Part shown: piece after piece, positions 7,000 to 16,155 of the stretch
How positions within the stretch are numbered: the first letter of the stretch is position 1
Layout of the letters: each line of letters begins with the position of its first letter
Assembly (NCBI RefSeq): GCF_013912065.1
Contig: NZ_JACESA010000004.1
Span: 160,214-224,213, forward strand
Source: Brevundimonas sp.
GTDB taxonomy: Bacteria > Pseudomonadota > Alphaproteobacteria > Caulobacterales > Caulobacteraceae
Reading direction: 5' to 3'
Length of the DNA: 64,000 bases
Notes under the pieces: model-generated
The model's input: the letters and a program-made list of their open reading frames with translations, nothing else
What the model was told of the DNA's origin: nothing
Database searches by the model: none
Position numbers and translations under genes: made by a program

Positions 7000-8242
7000 A
7001 GGACGACACGCGGCGCACCCTCCAGCGCAGATAGCCCCACACGACGAGCACGATCGGGACCAGCAGGACAGCGGCGACCATTTCCTGCTGCGCGCCGACG
7101 TATTTCACCCCAGGCTTGATGATAATATTCACCAGGCCGAAGACGTAGTAGCTCACCGCCACCACCGACAGGCCTTCGACCATGTGTTGCAGCCTGAGCT
7201 GACGGGCGCCGGTTTCCCGCATAGACGTCAGCAAGACATGGTTCTGGGACTGCAGCCTCATGTCGATGCGGGTTCGCAGCAGGGCTGTCGACCTTTCGAC
7301 GCTCACGGCCAGCCGTTCCAGCCGTCCAGAGAAAGCCTCGCAGGTTCGCACCGCGGGCGTGAAGCGGCGCGCGATGAAATCCTCCAACCCCTGATATCCC
7401 TCCACGGGTTCCGACGACAGCTCGCCAAGCCGGTCGGCGACGATCCTCGCATAGGCCTGCATCGCGCCGCGCCGGAAGCCCGTTTCCTCGTCTAGAGCTA
7501 CGGTGGCGGCTGAAATCCTGCTTAGCTCCTCCAGGGTCGTCCCATCGCCGTCGATCCGGGCCAGCCGCCTCGATACATCGACCAGACGCGCCTCGAGGGC
7601 GTCCAGCCTCTCACCGGCGCTCCGAACCAAGGGAAGCGTCAGCAACGCCAGGTTTCGATAATTGCCCAGTTCCTGGACCCTCTGAACCCATCGTCCAAGA
7701 TCTGCGGGATGAGTTCCGCCGCTGGCGATCACCAGTCGCCCCCAGCCGTCTTCGTGAATCCTGAAGTCGGACCAGAGGCCGAGCGCCCCATTGCGAACGC
7801 TGATGGTGTCTTCCGCCTCAAGGCGGGAAACCGCCGGGACGAGCACCTTTTCGTCCTCGTCGACAACCACCTGCACGGCCCGCACGACCTGGCCGGGGGC
7901 CTGTTCCAGCCATGCGAGAAGTTCCTCTTCGAACCCCTCCGGAGAGAAGACCGCCCCCTTCCCGTGGCAGATAAGCGTGTAGGTCGACGCCTCGCTGTGT
8001 CTTTCCCAAAGCCACTCGCAAGATTTGCGGCGACCCCTGCCATGTCGGGGAAATACATGACCTTCCCGCCCCGCCAGCGTCCCCACGCGTTCCTGCTCCC
8101 GCTCCCGGTCCTCCGGCCTGACGAGAAGGACCACCTGCAGCATGCGGCAAGGACTGGGAAGCGGCGGCATGCGGCGCAGATGCATCTCGTCGACGATCTG
8201 CTCGCGCATCGGGTGGGTGTTGAGATTGACCGTCCTGGGCAT
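6989..8242 (-). CDS. DUF3422 family membrane-anchored protein
   Basis: The 417-residue product matches the DUF3422 pattern: N-terminal domain beginning with MPRTVNLNTHPMREQ, a central helical region, and two C-terminal transmembrane segments, the first containing VEGLSVVAVSYYVFG and the second VLLVPIVLVVWGYL. Function is unknown; the family looks like a bacterial inner-membrane protein with a large cytoplasmic part. The ATG at 8242 with GAGGCG upstream is preferred over a 30-codon extension. It is the last gene of the minus-strand unit sqr, DUF2892, tolC-like, DUF3422, 29 bases after the TolC-like gene, so it is probably co-transcribed with sulfide oxidation. Confidence 0.85.
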   Translation of the reverse strand: MPRTVNLNTHPMREQIVDEMHLRRMPPLPSPCRMLQVVLLVRPEDREREQERVGTLAGREGHVFPRHGRGRRKSCEWLWERHSEASTYTLICHGKGAVFSPEGFEEELLAWLEQAPGQVVRAVQVVVDEDEKVLVPAVSRLEAEDTISVRNGALGLWSDFRIHEDGWGRLVIASGGTHPADLGRWVQRVQELGNYRNLALLTLPLVRSAGERLDALEARLVDVSRRLARIDGDGTTLEELSRISAATVALDEETGFRRGAMQAYARIVADRLGELSSEPVEGYQGLEDFIARRFTPAVRTCEAFSGRLERLAVSVERSTALLRTRIDMRLQSQNHVLLTSMRETGARQLRLQHMVEGLSVVAVSYYVFGLVNIIIKPGVKYVGAQQEMVAAVLLVPIVLVVWGYLRWRVRRVSSSSA

Positions 8243-8271
8243 CGTCACGCCTCGCCGCAAGCATGTTTCCG

Positions 8272-9555
8272 TTAGTCCTCGGGAGCCAGTCCGGCGCAGG
8301 TGGCGTCGCCGAGAACCGCCTGGCGACTGCACAGCGCCACGAGAGCGTCGCGATCCGCCTCGGCGCGGGCGCGCTCCGCATCGGCCAGTCTCGTCTCCGC
8401 GTCGAGACGATCGACCAGGGGCCGCTGATCCGCGTCGACCTCGTCGGATACGCTTCGGGCCGCGATGGCGCTGGCTTCGAGCGCCGCAATCGCCGCGACC
8501 TGACGCAGCCTCGCCGACCGGTCCGTATGATAGGCGGACAGCGCCCGCGCCTCTACCGCATCGCGTGTCGCCCGCGCCATGGCTTCAGCGCCGCGCGCGG
8601 TCGCGACCTGTTCGGAGACGCTGGCGGCGGTCGAACCGCTGTCGAACAGGACCCATCGCCCCTGCAGGCCGACCCGCCATTCGTCGCTGCTGTAGCCGGG
8701 AAAGAACTCGTCCCGGACCCTCGCGGCCCTGGCCGTCAGCGCGACCTGTGGACCAAAGCCGGCGCGCGCGCGGCGAACACTCGCCCTTGCGGCGTCGGCC
8801 GCAGCCTCGGCGGCGGCGATGTCCGGGCTGGATGCGGCAGCGGCGGCCAGATAGGCGTCGAGATCTCCGTTAAGCTCCGGCAAGTCGGGCAGAGGCGCGA
8901 GGGCGGAGGGGGCGCGCCCCACCAGACGTCGATATTCGGCCCGGGCGCCCTCCAGGCTCGATTGGGCCAGGGCGAGGCCGGCGGTCGCCTGGACCCGCCG
9001 CGCCGTCGCCTCGGCATAGTCCGAACGCGCGATCTCGCCGGCCTCGAACCGCTCCGCCGCCTGCCGGGCGATCTCCGCCATCAGGCCCGCCTGTCTGCGC
9101 GCCGTCTCCAGCCCCTGCTCGGCCAGGCGGACATTGGCGTAGGCCTGGGCCACGGCGACCGTCAGTTCCGCCTCGGCCGCGCGCAGAATCTGTTCCGCCC
9201 GACGCCGGTCCGCGACCGCCCCGGCCACGCCGGCGTCGAGGGCGCCGCTCGCGAACAGGGGCTGCACGGCCTCGATCGCGGCCGTCGAGGGCGTGACATC
9301 CGCCGCGTCGAACCCGAAGAAGCCGTCGAGATCGTTGCGCCCCTGGGCCGCCATGGCGTTCAGCGATACGGTCGGGCCACGGGCCGCCCGTGCCTTGGAC
9401 AGGCGCGCCCGGGCGGCGTCGCCGTCGGCCGATACCGCCGCGAGACGGGGATTGCCGGCACGCGCGGAGGCGACCGCCTGGCCAAGATCATCAGCGGCCG
9501 CAGACGCGGGCGCACCGATCGCGATCAGGCCTGCAAGGACCGCCAGAGCCTTCAC
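8272..9555 (-). CDS. TolC-family outer membrane efflux channel
   Basis: A 427-residue outer membrane factor with signal peptide (LAVLAGLIAIGAPASAAAD) and the internally duplicated helical coiled-coil pattern of TolC proteins, with long Ala/Glu/Arg-rich heptad stretches. The GTG start at 9555 overlaps the stop of the DUF2892 gene (GTGA), implying translational coupling. The matching adaptor (11624) and RND permease (12672) lie in the divergent operon, so this is very probably the channel of that pump. Longer in-frame extension to 9672 would run through the DUF2892 gene and is rejected. Confidence 0.88.
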   Translation of the reverse strand: MKALAVLAGLIAIGAPASAAADDLGQAVASARAGNPRLAAVSADGDAARARLSKARAARGPTVSLNAMAAQGRNDLDGFFGFDAADVTPSTAAIEAVQPLFASGALDAGVAGAVADRRRAEQILRAAEAELTVAVAQAYANVRLAEQGLETARRQAGLMAEIARQAAERFEAGEIARSDYAEATARRVQATAGLALAQSSLEGARAEYRRLVGRAPSALAPLPDLPELNGDLDAYLAAAAASSPDIAAAEAAADAARASVRRARAGFGPQVALTARAARVRDEFFPGYSSDEWRVGLQGRWVLFDSGSTAASVSEQVATARGAEAMARATRDAVEARALSAYHTDRSARLRQVAAIAALEASAIAARSVSDEVDADQRPLVDRLDAETRLADAERARAEADRDALVALCSRQAVLGDATCAGLAPED

Positions 9556-9755
9556 CGGAACACGCTGCCCGACTTCAGGCCCAGCGCCTTGAACGCCATG
9601 GCCGCCGGGCAGAAGCCGGTGAAGGCCGCCTGCATCATGTTCAGCCCCGCGAAGACCGTCAGCCCTATCCACCAGGGATGAACGGTCAGGCTAAGCCCGA
9701 CGCCGATCAAGACCACGAGACCCGCGAAAGCAAGGACGGCGCGATCGATATTCAT
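9552..9755 (-). CDS. DUF2892 (YgaP-like) transmembrane protein
   Basis: A 67-residue protein with two transmembrane helices (AVLAFAGLVVLIGVGLSL and the ITVFAGLNMMQAAF-like second helix) and the family motif GFCPAAMAFKALGLK. In YgaP this module is fused to a rhodanese domain and handles sulfane sulfur at the membrane; here the rhodanese is separate and divergently encoded at 11245. The ATG at 9755 follows a perfect AGGAGG. It sits 74 bases after sqr and is coupled to the TolC-like gene. Confidence 0.9.
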   Translation of the reverse strand: MNIDRAVLAFAGLVVLIGVGLSLTVHPWWIGLTVFAGLNMMQAAFTGFCPAAMAFKALGLKSGSVFR

Positions 9756-9829
9756 GGGAACCTCCTCTTGAGAGACCGCCGTACCGTCGACGGACACCAC
9801 TGCGGAGGTCCGGCCTCCGCGCCGCGACT

Positions 9830-11119
9830 TCATTCCTTGAGCTTGTGGGCGCCAATCAGATCGAGCGCCATCCTCTCGTAGAAGGGCACGCTCTCGCCTC
9901 GCTTGATCTTGGAGATGAAGTATTTCTCGAAGCCGACCTTGGCGAGGTGCACCCATTTGCCGCTGGCCGCCCAGTTGATGTTACGCGGCGGAATCTGGGG
10001 CTGTGCGAAGAAGGCGACACCGCCGTCGCCGAAATCGGCCAGACATATGGCGTTCCAGGTCGCCTCGTTCGTCGGCGGCCTGCCGGCGATTTCTTCCGCG
10101 AGATTGTGCGCGATCGCGGTGACCATGCTCTCGATCATGAAACCGGTCTTCGGCACGCCCACCGGGACGGGGGTCGGGCCGAGGGGCGGAATGGCGACGC
10201 AGACCCCCAGGGAATAGACATTGGTGAAGGTCGGGTTGCGCTGGTGCTTGTCGGCGAGGATGAAGCCGCGTGGATTGACCAGGCCGTCGACACCGCGAAC
10301 GGCCTCCACGCCGCGGAACGCCGGCAACATCATCGAGAAGGCGAAAGGCAGATCGTGCGTGGCCTTGACGCCGCCGCCCTCGGCCATCTCCTCAACGTGC
10401 ATGAGGCCGGACTCGACAGAGGTCACCCGGGCGTTCGTCACCCATTTGATTGAGCGCTGTCGCAGCTCGCTCTCCAGCAGGCCCTTGGTGTCGCCGACGC
10501 CGTCCAGCCCGAGATGACCGATGTAGGGCTCCGAGGTAACGAAGGTCATGGGAACCCTGTCGCGGACCTTGCGCCGTTTCAGCTCCGTGTCGAGGATCAG
10601 CGCGAACTCATAGGCTGGACCGAAGCAGGACGCCCCCTGAACGGCGCCGATGATCACCGGTCCCGGATTGGCGGCCAAGGCGTCAAAGGCGTCGCTGGCC
10701 GACTCGGCGTGATCGACGTGACAGACCGACTGGGTGAATCCCCCATGCGGACCGAGGCCTTCGATTTCATCAAAGGCCAAGTCAGGTCCGGTCGCGATCA
10801 CCAGATAGTCGTACGAGAGCGCGTCTCCGTTGCCGAGGTCGATCTGGTTGTCGGCGGGTCGCACGCGAGCGGCGCCACAGGCCACGAAGCCGATGCCCCG
10901 CTTTTTCATGACCGGCGCCAGATCGACCTCGATCGCCTCCCGGTCGCGCCAGCCGACGGCGACCCAGGGGTTGGACGGGACGAAATGGAAGGTGGAGCCC
11001 TTGTTCACCACCATGACCTGGGCGCGGTCCTTCACAGCGCCCTTGATTTCGAACGCGGCAATGGACCCGCCGAGGCCGGCGCCGAGGATGACGATGCGGG
11101 GCTTGGCGGCGTGGTTCAT
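9830..11119 (-). CDS. sqr: Sulfide:quinone oxidoreductase
   Basis: A 429-residue FAD flavoprotein with N-terminal dinucleotide-binding motif ILGAGLGGSIAAFE. The three cysteines that define SQR are present: Cys133 in FTQSVCHVDHA, Cys165 in GASCFGPAYEF and Cys359 in ICLADFGDGG, with spacing (32 and 194) like characterised enzymes. GVCVAIPP and TPVPVGVPKTGFMIESM are SQR/FCSD signatures. It oxidises H2S to sulfane sulfur and reduces membrane quinone, acting as a peripheral inner-membrane protein. It heads the minus-strand operon and faces the rhodanese/RND operon across a promoter with AT-rich palindromes. Confidence 0.92.
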   Translation of the reverse strand: MNHAAKPRIVILGAGLGGSIAAFEIKGAVKDRAQVMVVNKGSTFHFVPSNPWVAVGWRDREAIEVDLAPVMKKRGIGFVACGAARVRPADNQIDLGNGDALSYDYLVIATGPDLAFDEIEGLGPHGGFTQSVCHVDHAESASDAFDALAANPGPVIIGAVQGASCFGPAYEFALILDTELKRRKVRDRVPMTFVTSEPYIGHLGLDGVGDTKGLLESELRQRSIKWVTNARVTSVESGLMHVEEMAEGGGVKATHDLPFAFSMMLPAFRGVEAVRGVDGLVNPRGFILADKHQRNPTFTNVYSLGVCVAIPPLGPTPVPVGVPKTGFMIESMVTAIAHNLAEEIAGRPPTNEATWNAICLADFGDGGVAFFAQPQIPPRNINWAASGKWVHLAKVGFEKYFISKIKRGESVPFYERMALDLIGAHKLKE

Positions 11120-11186
11120 GTTGGTCCTCCCGTTTTTCTAGGTCGGAGCGCCGCCGCGCCGCGACCAATGTGACTTGACCCATACC

Positions 11187-11216
11187 TATTATATATAATA
11201 TATGCAACTGTATAAA
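11187..11216. promoter_or_regulatory. AT-rich palindromic operator between sqr and rhodanese operons
   Basis: A perfect 14-base palindrome TATTATATATAATA (11187-11200) is followed directly by AATATATGCAA (11197-11206) in the divergent promoter of sqr (start 11119) and the rhodanese gene (start 11245). The second element matches AATATATGTAA in the 17208/17316 promoter. This is the likely site of the BigR/SqrR-type repressor. Confidence 0.55.
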
Positions 11217-11244
11217 TAATAACCCGCAACAGCAGGAGCGCCCA

Positions 11245-11601
11245 GTGACCGAAGCCGCAGATATCCTGAACATTCCCGCGCCAGACGCTCTCGCGGCCCA
11301 GGAGGCCGGCGCGGTGCTGATCGTCGATGTGCGCGAACCGGCCGAGTTCGCCGTCGAACGCATCGCCGGCGCGCTCAACCTGCCTCTGTCCAGCTTCGAC
11401 CCCTCCAGCCTTCTAGCCGTGGTCGATCCTGGAAAGGTCATCTTTCAGTGCGGCTCGGGCATGCGCTCCATGAAGGCCGTGCTCGCCTGCCGCCTGTCCG
11501 GCCTTCCGGCGGATCGACATCTCGCGGGCGGCATCAACGCCTGGAAGCTGGCCGGCCTGCCGACCCTTCAAACCGACCCGGCCACCGGCCGGCCGCTCTG
11601 A
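11245..11601 (+). CDS. Single-domain rhodanese sulfurtransferase
   Basis: The 118-residue protein is one rhodanese domain: IVDVREPAEFAVERIAGA is the family entry motif and the active-site loop is CGSGMR with Cys69. It would carry sulfane sulfur from SQR-made persulfides to thiols or other acceptors in the cytoplasm. The GTG start at 11245 has AGGAG upstream. It is first in the plus-strand operon with the RND pump and an ArsR regulator, and faces sqr. Confidence 0.92.
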   Translation: MTEAADILNIPAPDALAAQEAGAVLIVDVREPAEFAVERIAGALNLPLSSFDPSSLLAVVDPGKVIFQCGSGMRSMKAVLACRLSGLPADRHLAGGINAWKLAGLPTLQTDPATGRPL

Positions 11602-11623
11602 ACCCCGCCCCGGGAACGTCGAC

Positions 11624-12661
11624 ATGAACCGCACCACCGTCCGCCTCGTCGCCGCGGCCCTGCTCGCCGCCTCCCCGCTCGCCGCCTGCGGCAAGGGACC
11701 GGAGCCGGAGAAGGAGGCCTCGCCCGCCCCCGCGGCGAATTCGGTCACGGTCGTTCATCGGATGATCCCGGACATGAAGCCCGTCGCCGGCGAGATCACC
11801 ACCCGCGACATGGGCCAGGCCGTCGCCCGCACGGGCGGCACCTTGATTCAGTTGAACGTCCGCGAAGGCGACAGGGTGCGGGCCCGCCAGGTTCTCGGCG
11901 TCGTGCGCGACGCCCGTACGGGTTTCGAAACGGCCAGCTATGCGGCCCTGGCGCGCGCCGCCGAGGCCGAGGCCGAACGCGCCCAGGCGGATCTGAACCG
12001 CACGCGCGGCCTGTTCGAAAAGGGCGTCTACGCCCAGGCCAGGCTCGACCAGGTCGAGGCCGCCGCTCGCGCCGCGCGCGGCAATCTGGACGCCGCGCGC
12101 GCCCAGCGCGCCGCCAGCGCCGAAATGGGCGCCCAGGGCGCCATACTTTCCCCCAGCGCCGGACGCGTCCTGCGCGCGGACGTGCCGGTGGGGTCGGTGG
12201 TGATGCCGGGCCAGGCGGTCGCGGTCGTCACCTCGGGCCCGGTCGTCGTCCGCGTCCAGTTGCCGGAGGGCCAGGCCGGCGCGCTTCGCGTCGGAACCCG
12301 GGTTCAGATGACCCCCGACGGACCGGACCAGGCGGTGGTCGAGGCGCCGGTCATTCAGGTCTATCCCGCGATCGAGGCTGGCCAGATCGTGGCCGACATC
12401 GACGCCTCGGGCCTCGACGCCTCTCTGATCGGGCGGCGGATCGGCGTTCGCCTACCCGTCGGAGAGCGCGAAGCCATAGTGCTGCCGCGCCGCCTCGTCG
12501 CGACCCGGTTCGGCGTCGATTACGTCCGCCTCGCCAACGGCCAGGAGACGCCGGTCCAGACCGCGCCCGGCCCAGACCCCGACTCGATCGAGATACTCAG
12601 CGGACTGCGGGTCGGCGACCGCGTCGCCCCGCCTGCCGCGCCCGCCGCGACCCATCGATAG
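11624..12661 (+). CDS. RND efflux periplasmic adaptor lipoprotein
   Basis: A 345-residue membrane fusion protein. The N terminus is a lipoprotein signal with lipobox LAAC (Cys22). A lipoyl half-motif, an alpha-helical hairpin rich in Ala/Arg/Glu (about 105-165) and beta-barrel regions follow in the usual order. It connects the inner-membrane permease 10 bases downstream to an outer membrane channel, here most likely the TolC-like protein at 8272-9555. It lies 22 bases after the rhodanese gene and is probably co-induced with it. Confidence 0.92.
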   Translation: MNRTTVRLVAAALLAASPLAACGKGPEPEKEASPAPAANSVTVVHRMIPDMKPVAGEITTRDMGQAVARTGGTLIQLNVREGDRVRARQVLGVVRDARTGFETASYAALARAAEAEAERAQADLNRTRGLFEKGVYAQARLDQVEAAARAARGNLDAARAQRAASAEMGAQGAILSPSAGRVLRADVPVGSVVMPGQAVAVVTSGPVVVRVQLPEGQAGALRVGTRVQMTPDGPDQAVVEAPVIQVYPAIEAGQIVADIDASGLDASLIGRRIGVRLPVGEREAIVLPRRLVATRFGVDYVRLANGQETPVQTAPGPDPDSIEILSGLRVGDRVAPPAAPAATHR

Positions 12662-12671
12662 GAAGCTTCCG

Positions 12672-15600
12672 ATGAACCTGGGACTGTCGGGCCGGCTGAC
12701 CTCCGCCTTCATTCGTTCGCCGCTCACGCCGCTGATCCTGATGGCGGCCTTGGCCATGGGTCTGCTGGCTGTGATGAGCATCCCGCGCGAAGAGGAACCT
12801 CAGATCAGCGTGCCGATGATCGACATCATCGCGCCTGCGCCGGGCCTGGCGGCGCCGGACGCGGTCGAACTGGTCGGCAAGCCGCTGGAGGCCATCGTCA
12901 AGGCGATCCCGGACGTCGATCACGTCTACACCTTCGCCGACGACGATCAGGTGATGGTGGTCGCGCGCTTCAAGGTCGGCACCCATCCCGACAACGCCGT
13001 GGTCCGCGTCCACGAGAAGCTGCGCGCCAGCATGGACCGGCTTCCGCAGGGCGTGCCGGAGCCGATCGTCAAGGCCAAGGGCATCAACGACGTGCCGATG
13101 CTGACCCTCACGCTCTCGGCCGACGCCGCGCACCAGGACCGCTGGGACCAGGCCACCCTGCGCACCATCGCCGACCAGCTCCAGACCGAGGTTGTCAAGG
13201 TTCAGGACGTCGGCCAGACCTTCATCGTCGGCGGTCAGCCCGAGGAAATCCGCATCGCGCCGGACCCGGCCCGCCTGGCGTTGAACGGCGTGTCGCTCGG
13301 CGGCCTGATGGACACGGTCCGTCAAGCCAACCGCGCGTTTCCGGGCGGCTATGTCCGGCAGGACGGGGGAGTTCGATCGGTTATCGCCGGCCGAACCCTG
13401 TCGTCCGTCAACGACATCGAGCTTCTGGAAATCCCGACCGCGAGCGGCGGGGTCGTCACCGTGCGCGACGTGGCTCAGGTCACCCGCGGGCCGGCCGACG
13501 ACCAGTCGCGCGTCTCGCGCTGGTCGCGCGACGCGAATGGCCGCTGGACCGAGGCCCCGGCCGCAACCCTGGCCATTTCCAAGCGTGAAGGCGCCAACGC
13601 CGTGGTGGTCGCCGAGGCCGTGCTGCAACGGGTTGAAAGCCTGAAGGGCGACCTGCTGCCCGACGGACTGAACGTCGCCGTGACGCGCGACTATGGCGAG
13701 ACGGCCAACGAGAAAGCCAATGAGCTACTGTTCCACCTCGCCCTCGCCACGGCCTCCATCGTCGCCCTGATCGGCTTCGCCATCGGCTGGCGCGAAGCCG
13801 CCGTCACGGCGGTCGTGATCCCCACCACCATCCTGCTGACCCTCTTCGCGTCCAACCTGATGGGCTACACCATCAACCGCGTCAGTCTGTTCGCGCTGAT
13901 CTTTTCGATCGGCATTCTCGTCGACGACGCCATCGTCGTGATCGAGAACATCGCACGCCACTGGGCCATGAAGGATGAGCGACCCCGTATCCAGGCAGCC
14001 ATCGAGGCGGTCGCGGAGGTGGGCAACCCCACCGTTGTCGCCACCCTGACTGTGGTCGCCGCCCTCCTGCCCATGTTGTTCGTCTCGGGCCTGATGGGAC
14101 CGTATATGGCGCCCATCCCGGTCAACGCCTCGGCGGCCATGATCTTCAGCTTCTTCGTCGCCATGGTCATCGCGCCATGGCTCATGGTCCGGTTCGCCCG
14201 CAAGGCGCTGGTCGGCGACCATGACGCCGGGAGCCACGGACATGACGAGGGCTGGCTGGGGCGCGCCTATCGCCGCGTCGCCGGCGGGATCATCGCGACG
14301 CGCCGGTCGGCGTGGACCTTCCTGATCGTAGTCGGCATGGCGACCCTGCTGGCCATGTCGATGTTCTACTTCAAGGCCGTCACGGTGAAGCTGCTGCCCT
14401 TCGACAACAAGTCGGAACTGATGCTGGTGGCGGATCTTCCCGAGGGCGCCAGCCTGGAGGAGACCCAGCGGGTTCTGGGCGAAGCCTCGGCGGTGGCGCG
14501 CCGGACCCCGGAAGTCGAAGCGATCGACAGCTATGCCGGGACGTCGTCGCCGTTCAATTTCAACGGCCTGGTTCGGCATTATTTCATGCGCAGCCAGCCC
14601 GAGCAGGGCGATCTCTCGATCACCCTGGCCGCGAAGGGCGCGCGCAAACGCGCCAGCCACGCCATCGCGCTCGACCTGCGCGAACGGCTCGCCGACCTGC
14701 CCCTTCCCGCCGGCACGGCCCTGAAGGTGGTCGAAGCCCCGCCGGGACCGCCGGTCATGGCCACGCTTCTCGCCGAGGTCTACGGCCCCGACGCCGCGAC
14801 CCGGCGCGCGGTCGCCGACAAGCTGAAGCAGCTGTTCGGGTCGGTGCCCTTCATCGTCGACATCGACGACAGCTACGGCGTCGCCCGTCCGCGCCTGCGC
14901 CTGACGCCGGATCGGACCCAGATCGAACGATTCGGAGCCAGCGAACGGGATGTGCTGGATTCCATCGGCGCGGTGGTGGGCGGACAGACCATCGGATACG
15001 CCCACCGCGGCGAGGGACGCGACCCCTTGGCGATCACCGTCAGACTGCCGCAATCCGCCCGCACCTGGGACGAGGCCCTGGCCTCGACACCGGTCGCCGC
15101 CGCCGGCCCAGGCGGGCGTCTGGTCGCTCTCGGCGAACTGGTGACGGCTCGGAACGAGGCGGGATCGACCCATATCTATCGTCGCGACGGCCGGGACGTG
15201 GACATGGTGATGGCCGAACTGGCCGGCCAGTACGAAGCCCCCATCTACGGCATGCTGGCGGTCGACAAGGCGGTGCGGAACGCCGACTGGGGCGCCCTGC
15301 CCCGCCCCGAAATCCGACTGAACGGCCAACCCGAGGATGAAAGCCGCCCGTCGATCCTGTGGGACGGCGAATGGGAGATCACCTGGGTGACCTTCCGCGA
15401 CATGGGCGCCGCCTTCATGGTGGCGATCCTGGGGATCTACGTCCTTGTGGTGGCGCAGTTCAAAAGCTTCCGCCTGCCCCTCGTCATCCTGACGCCCATC
15501 CCCCTGACCCTGGTCGGGATCGTGATCGGCCATATGCTGTTCGGGGCGCCCTTCACGGCGACGTCGATGATCGGCTTCATCGCCCTGGCGGGGATCATCG

Positions 15601-15875
15601 TCAGGAATTCCATCCTGCTGGTGGATTTCATCCGGCACAGCACGACCGAGGACAAATCGCTGCGCGAAACCTTGCTCGAGGCCGGGGCCATCCGGTTCAA
15701 ACCCATCGTCCTGACCGCGCTGGCGGCGATGATCGGCGCGGCCGTGATCCTGTTCGATCCCATCTTCCAGGGCCTGGCCATCAGCCTGCTGTTCGGCCTC
15801 GCCTCTTCCACGCTTCTGACCGTTCTGGTGATCCCCGCGATCTATGTGGTGCTGCGCGATGACCACCCCAGCTGA
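12672..15875 (+). CDS. RND efflux permease
   Basis: A 1067-residue proton-driven RND transporter with twelve predicted membrane helices and two large periplasmic loops. The helix IV signature SIGILVDDAIVVIEN carries the paired Asp of the proton relay, and the C-terminal half repeats the pattern with FIALAGIIVRNSILLVDF. A His/Asp/Gly-rich cytoplasmic stretch (DHDAGSHGHDEG) sits between halves. The substrate is not evident; its operon with rhodanese and facing sqr suggests export of a sulfur-related or thiol-reactive compound, which is inference. The last 17 bases overlap the ArsR gene. Confidence 0.93.
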   Translation: MNLGLSGRLTSAFIRSPLTPLILMAALAMGLLAVMSIPREEEPQISVPMIDIIAPAPGLAAPDAVELVGKPLEAIVKAIPDVDHVYTFADDDQVMVVARFKVGTHPDNAVVRVHEKLRASMDRLPQGVPEPIVKAKGINDVPMLTLTLSADAAHQDRWDQATLRTIADQLQTEVVKVQDVGQTFIVGGQPEEIRIAPDPARLALNGVSLGGLMDTVRQANRAFPGGYVRQDGGVRSVIAGRTLSSVNDIELLEIPTASGGVVTVRDVAQVTRGPADDQSRVSRWSRDANGRWTEAPAATLAISKREGANAVVVAEAVLQRVESLKGDLLPDGLNVAVTRDYGETANEKANELLFHLALATASIVALIGFAIGWREAAVTAVVIPTTILLTLFASNLMGYTINRVSLFALIFSIGILVDDAIVVIENIARHWAMKDERPRIQAAIEAVAEVGNPTVVATLTVVAALLPMLFVSGLMGPYMAPIPVNASAAMIFSFFVAMVIAPWLMVRFARKALVGDHDAGSHGHDEGWLGRAYRRVAGGIIATRRSAWTFLIVVGMATLLAMSMFYFKAVTVKLLPFDNKSELMLVADLPEGASLEETQRVLGEASAVARRTPEVEAIDSYAGTSSPFNFNGLVRHYFMRSQPEQGDLSITLAAKGARKRASHAIALDLRERLADLPLPAGTALKVVEAPPGPPVMATLLAEVYGPDAATRRAVADKLKQLFGSVPFIVDIDDSYGVARPRLRLTPDRTQIERFGASERDVLDSIGAVVGGQTIGYAHRGEGRDPLAITVRLPQSARTWDEALASTPVAAAGPGGRLVALGELVTARNEAGSTHIYRRDGRDVDMVMAELAGQYEAPIYGMLAVDKAVRNADWGALPRPEIRLNGQPEDESRPSILWDGEWEITWVTFRDMGAAFMVAILGIYVLVVAQFKSFRLPLVILTPIPLTLVGIVIGHMLFGAPFTATSMIGFIALAGIIVRNSILLVDFIRHSTTEDKSLRETLLEAGAIRFKPIVLTALAAMIGAAVILFDPIFQGLAISLLFGLASSTLLTVLVIPAIYVVLRDDHPS

Positions 15876-16155
15876 TCCACAAGCCAGCGTCGATCTCCTG
15901 AAGGCCATGGCCAGTCCGGTGCGGTGGATGATACTCACCAGACTGGCCGAGGGATCCTGTGTCGTCGGACCCTTGGTGGAGATGACTGGCGAAGCTCAGT
16001 CGAGCGTTTCGCAGCACCTGCACCGCCTGCGGGCCAGCGGCCTCGTCTCGTGCCGGAAACGCTCGACCTGGCGAGAATACGCCCTCGCGACCGGTGTCGA
16101 TCGATTGATCGACGAGGTGCGCCGCCTGGAACGAACGCTCAATCCCCAGACATGA
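15859..16155 (+). CDS. ArsR-family winged-helix regulator (first of two)
   Basis: A 98-residue ArsR/SmtB protein with helix-turn-helix GEAQSSVSQHLHRLRASGLV. It has two Cys (34 in EGSCVV and 65 in LVSCRKR), close to the DNA-binding unit and not in the BigR arrangement, so its signal is unclear. The ATG at 15859 lies inside the end of the RND gene (17-base overlap), implying coupling. Its 3' end overlaps the opposing BigR-like gene by 17 bases. It probably controls the rhodanese/RND operon. Confidence 0.88.
   Translation: MTTPADPQASVDLLKAMASPVRWMILTRLAEGSCVVGPLVEMTGEAQSSVSQHLHRLRASGLVSCRKRSTWREYALATGVDRLIDEVRRLERTLNPQT

Noticed and set aside
13725-15938. 737-codon open frame on the minus strand inside the RND gene
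   Set aside because: High-GC antisense shadow: His/Asp/Gln-rich composition, no domain, and the plus-strand RND permease is certain.
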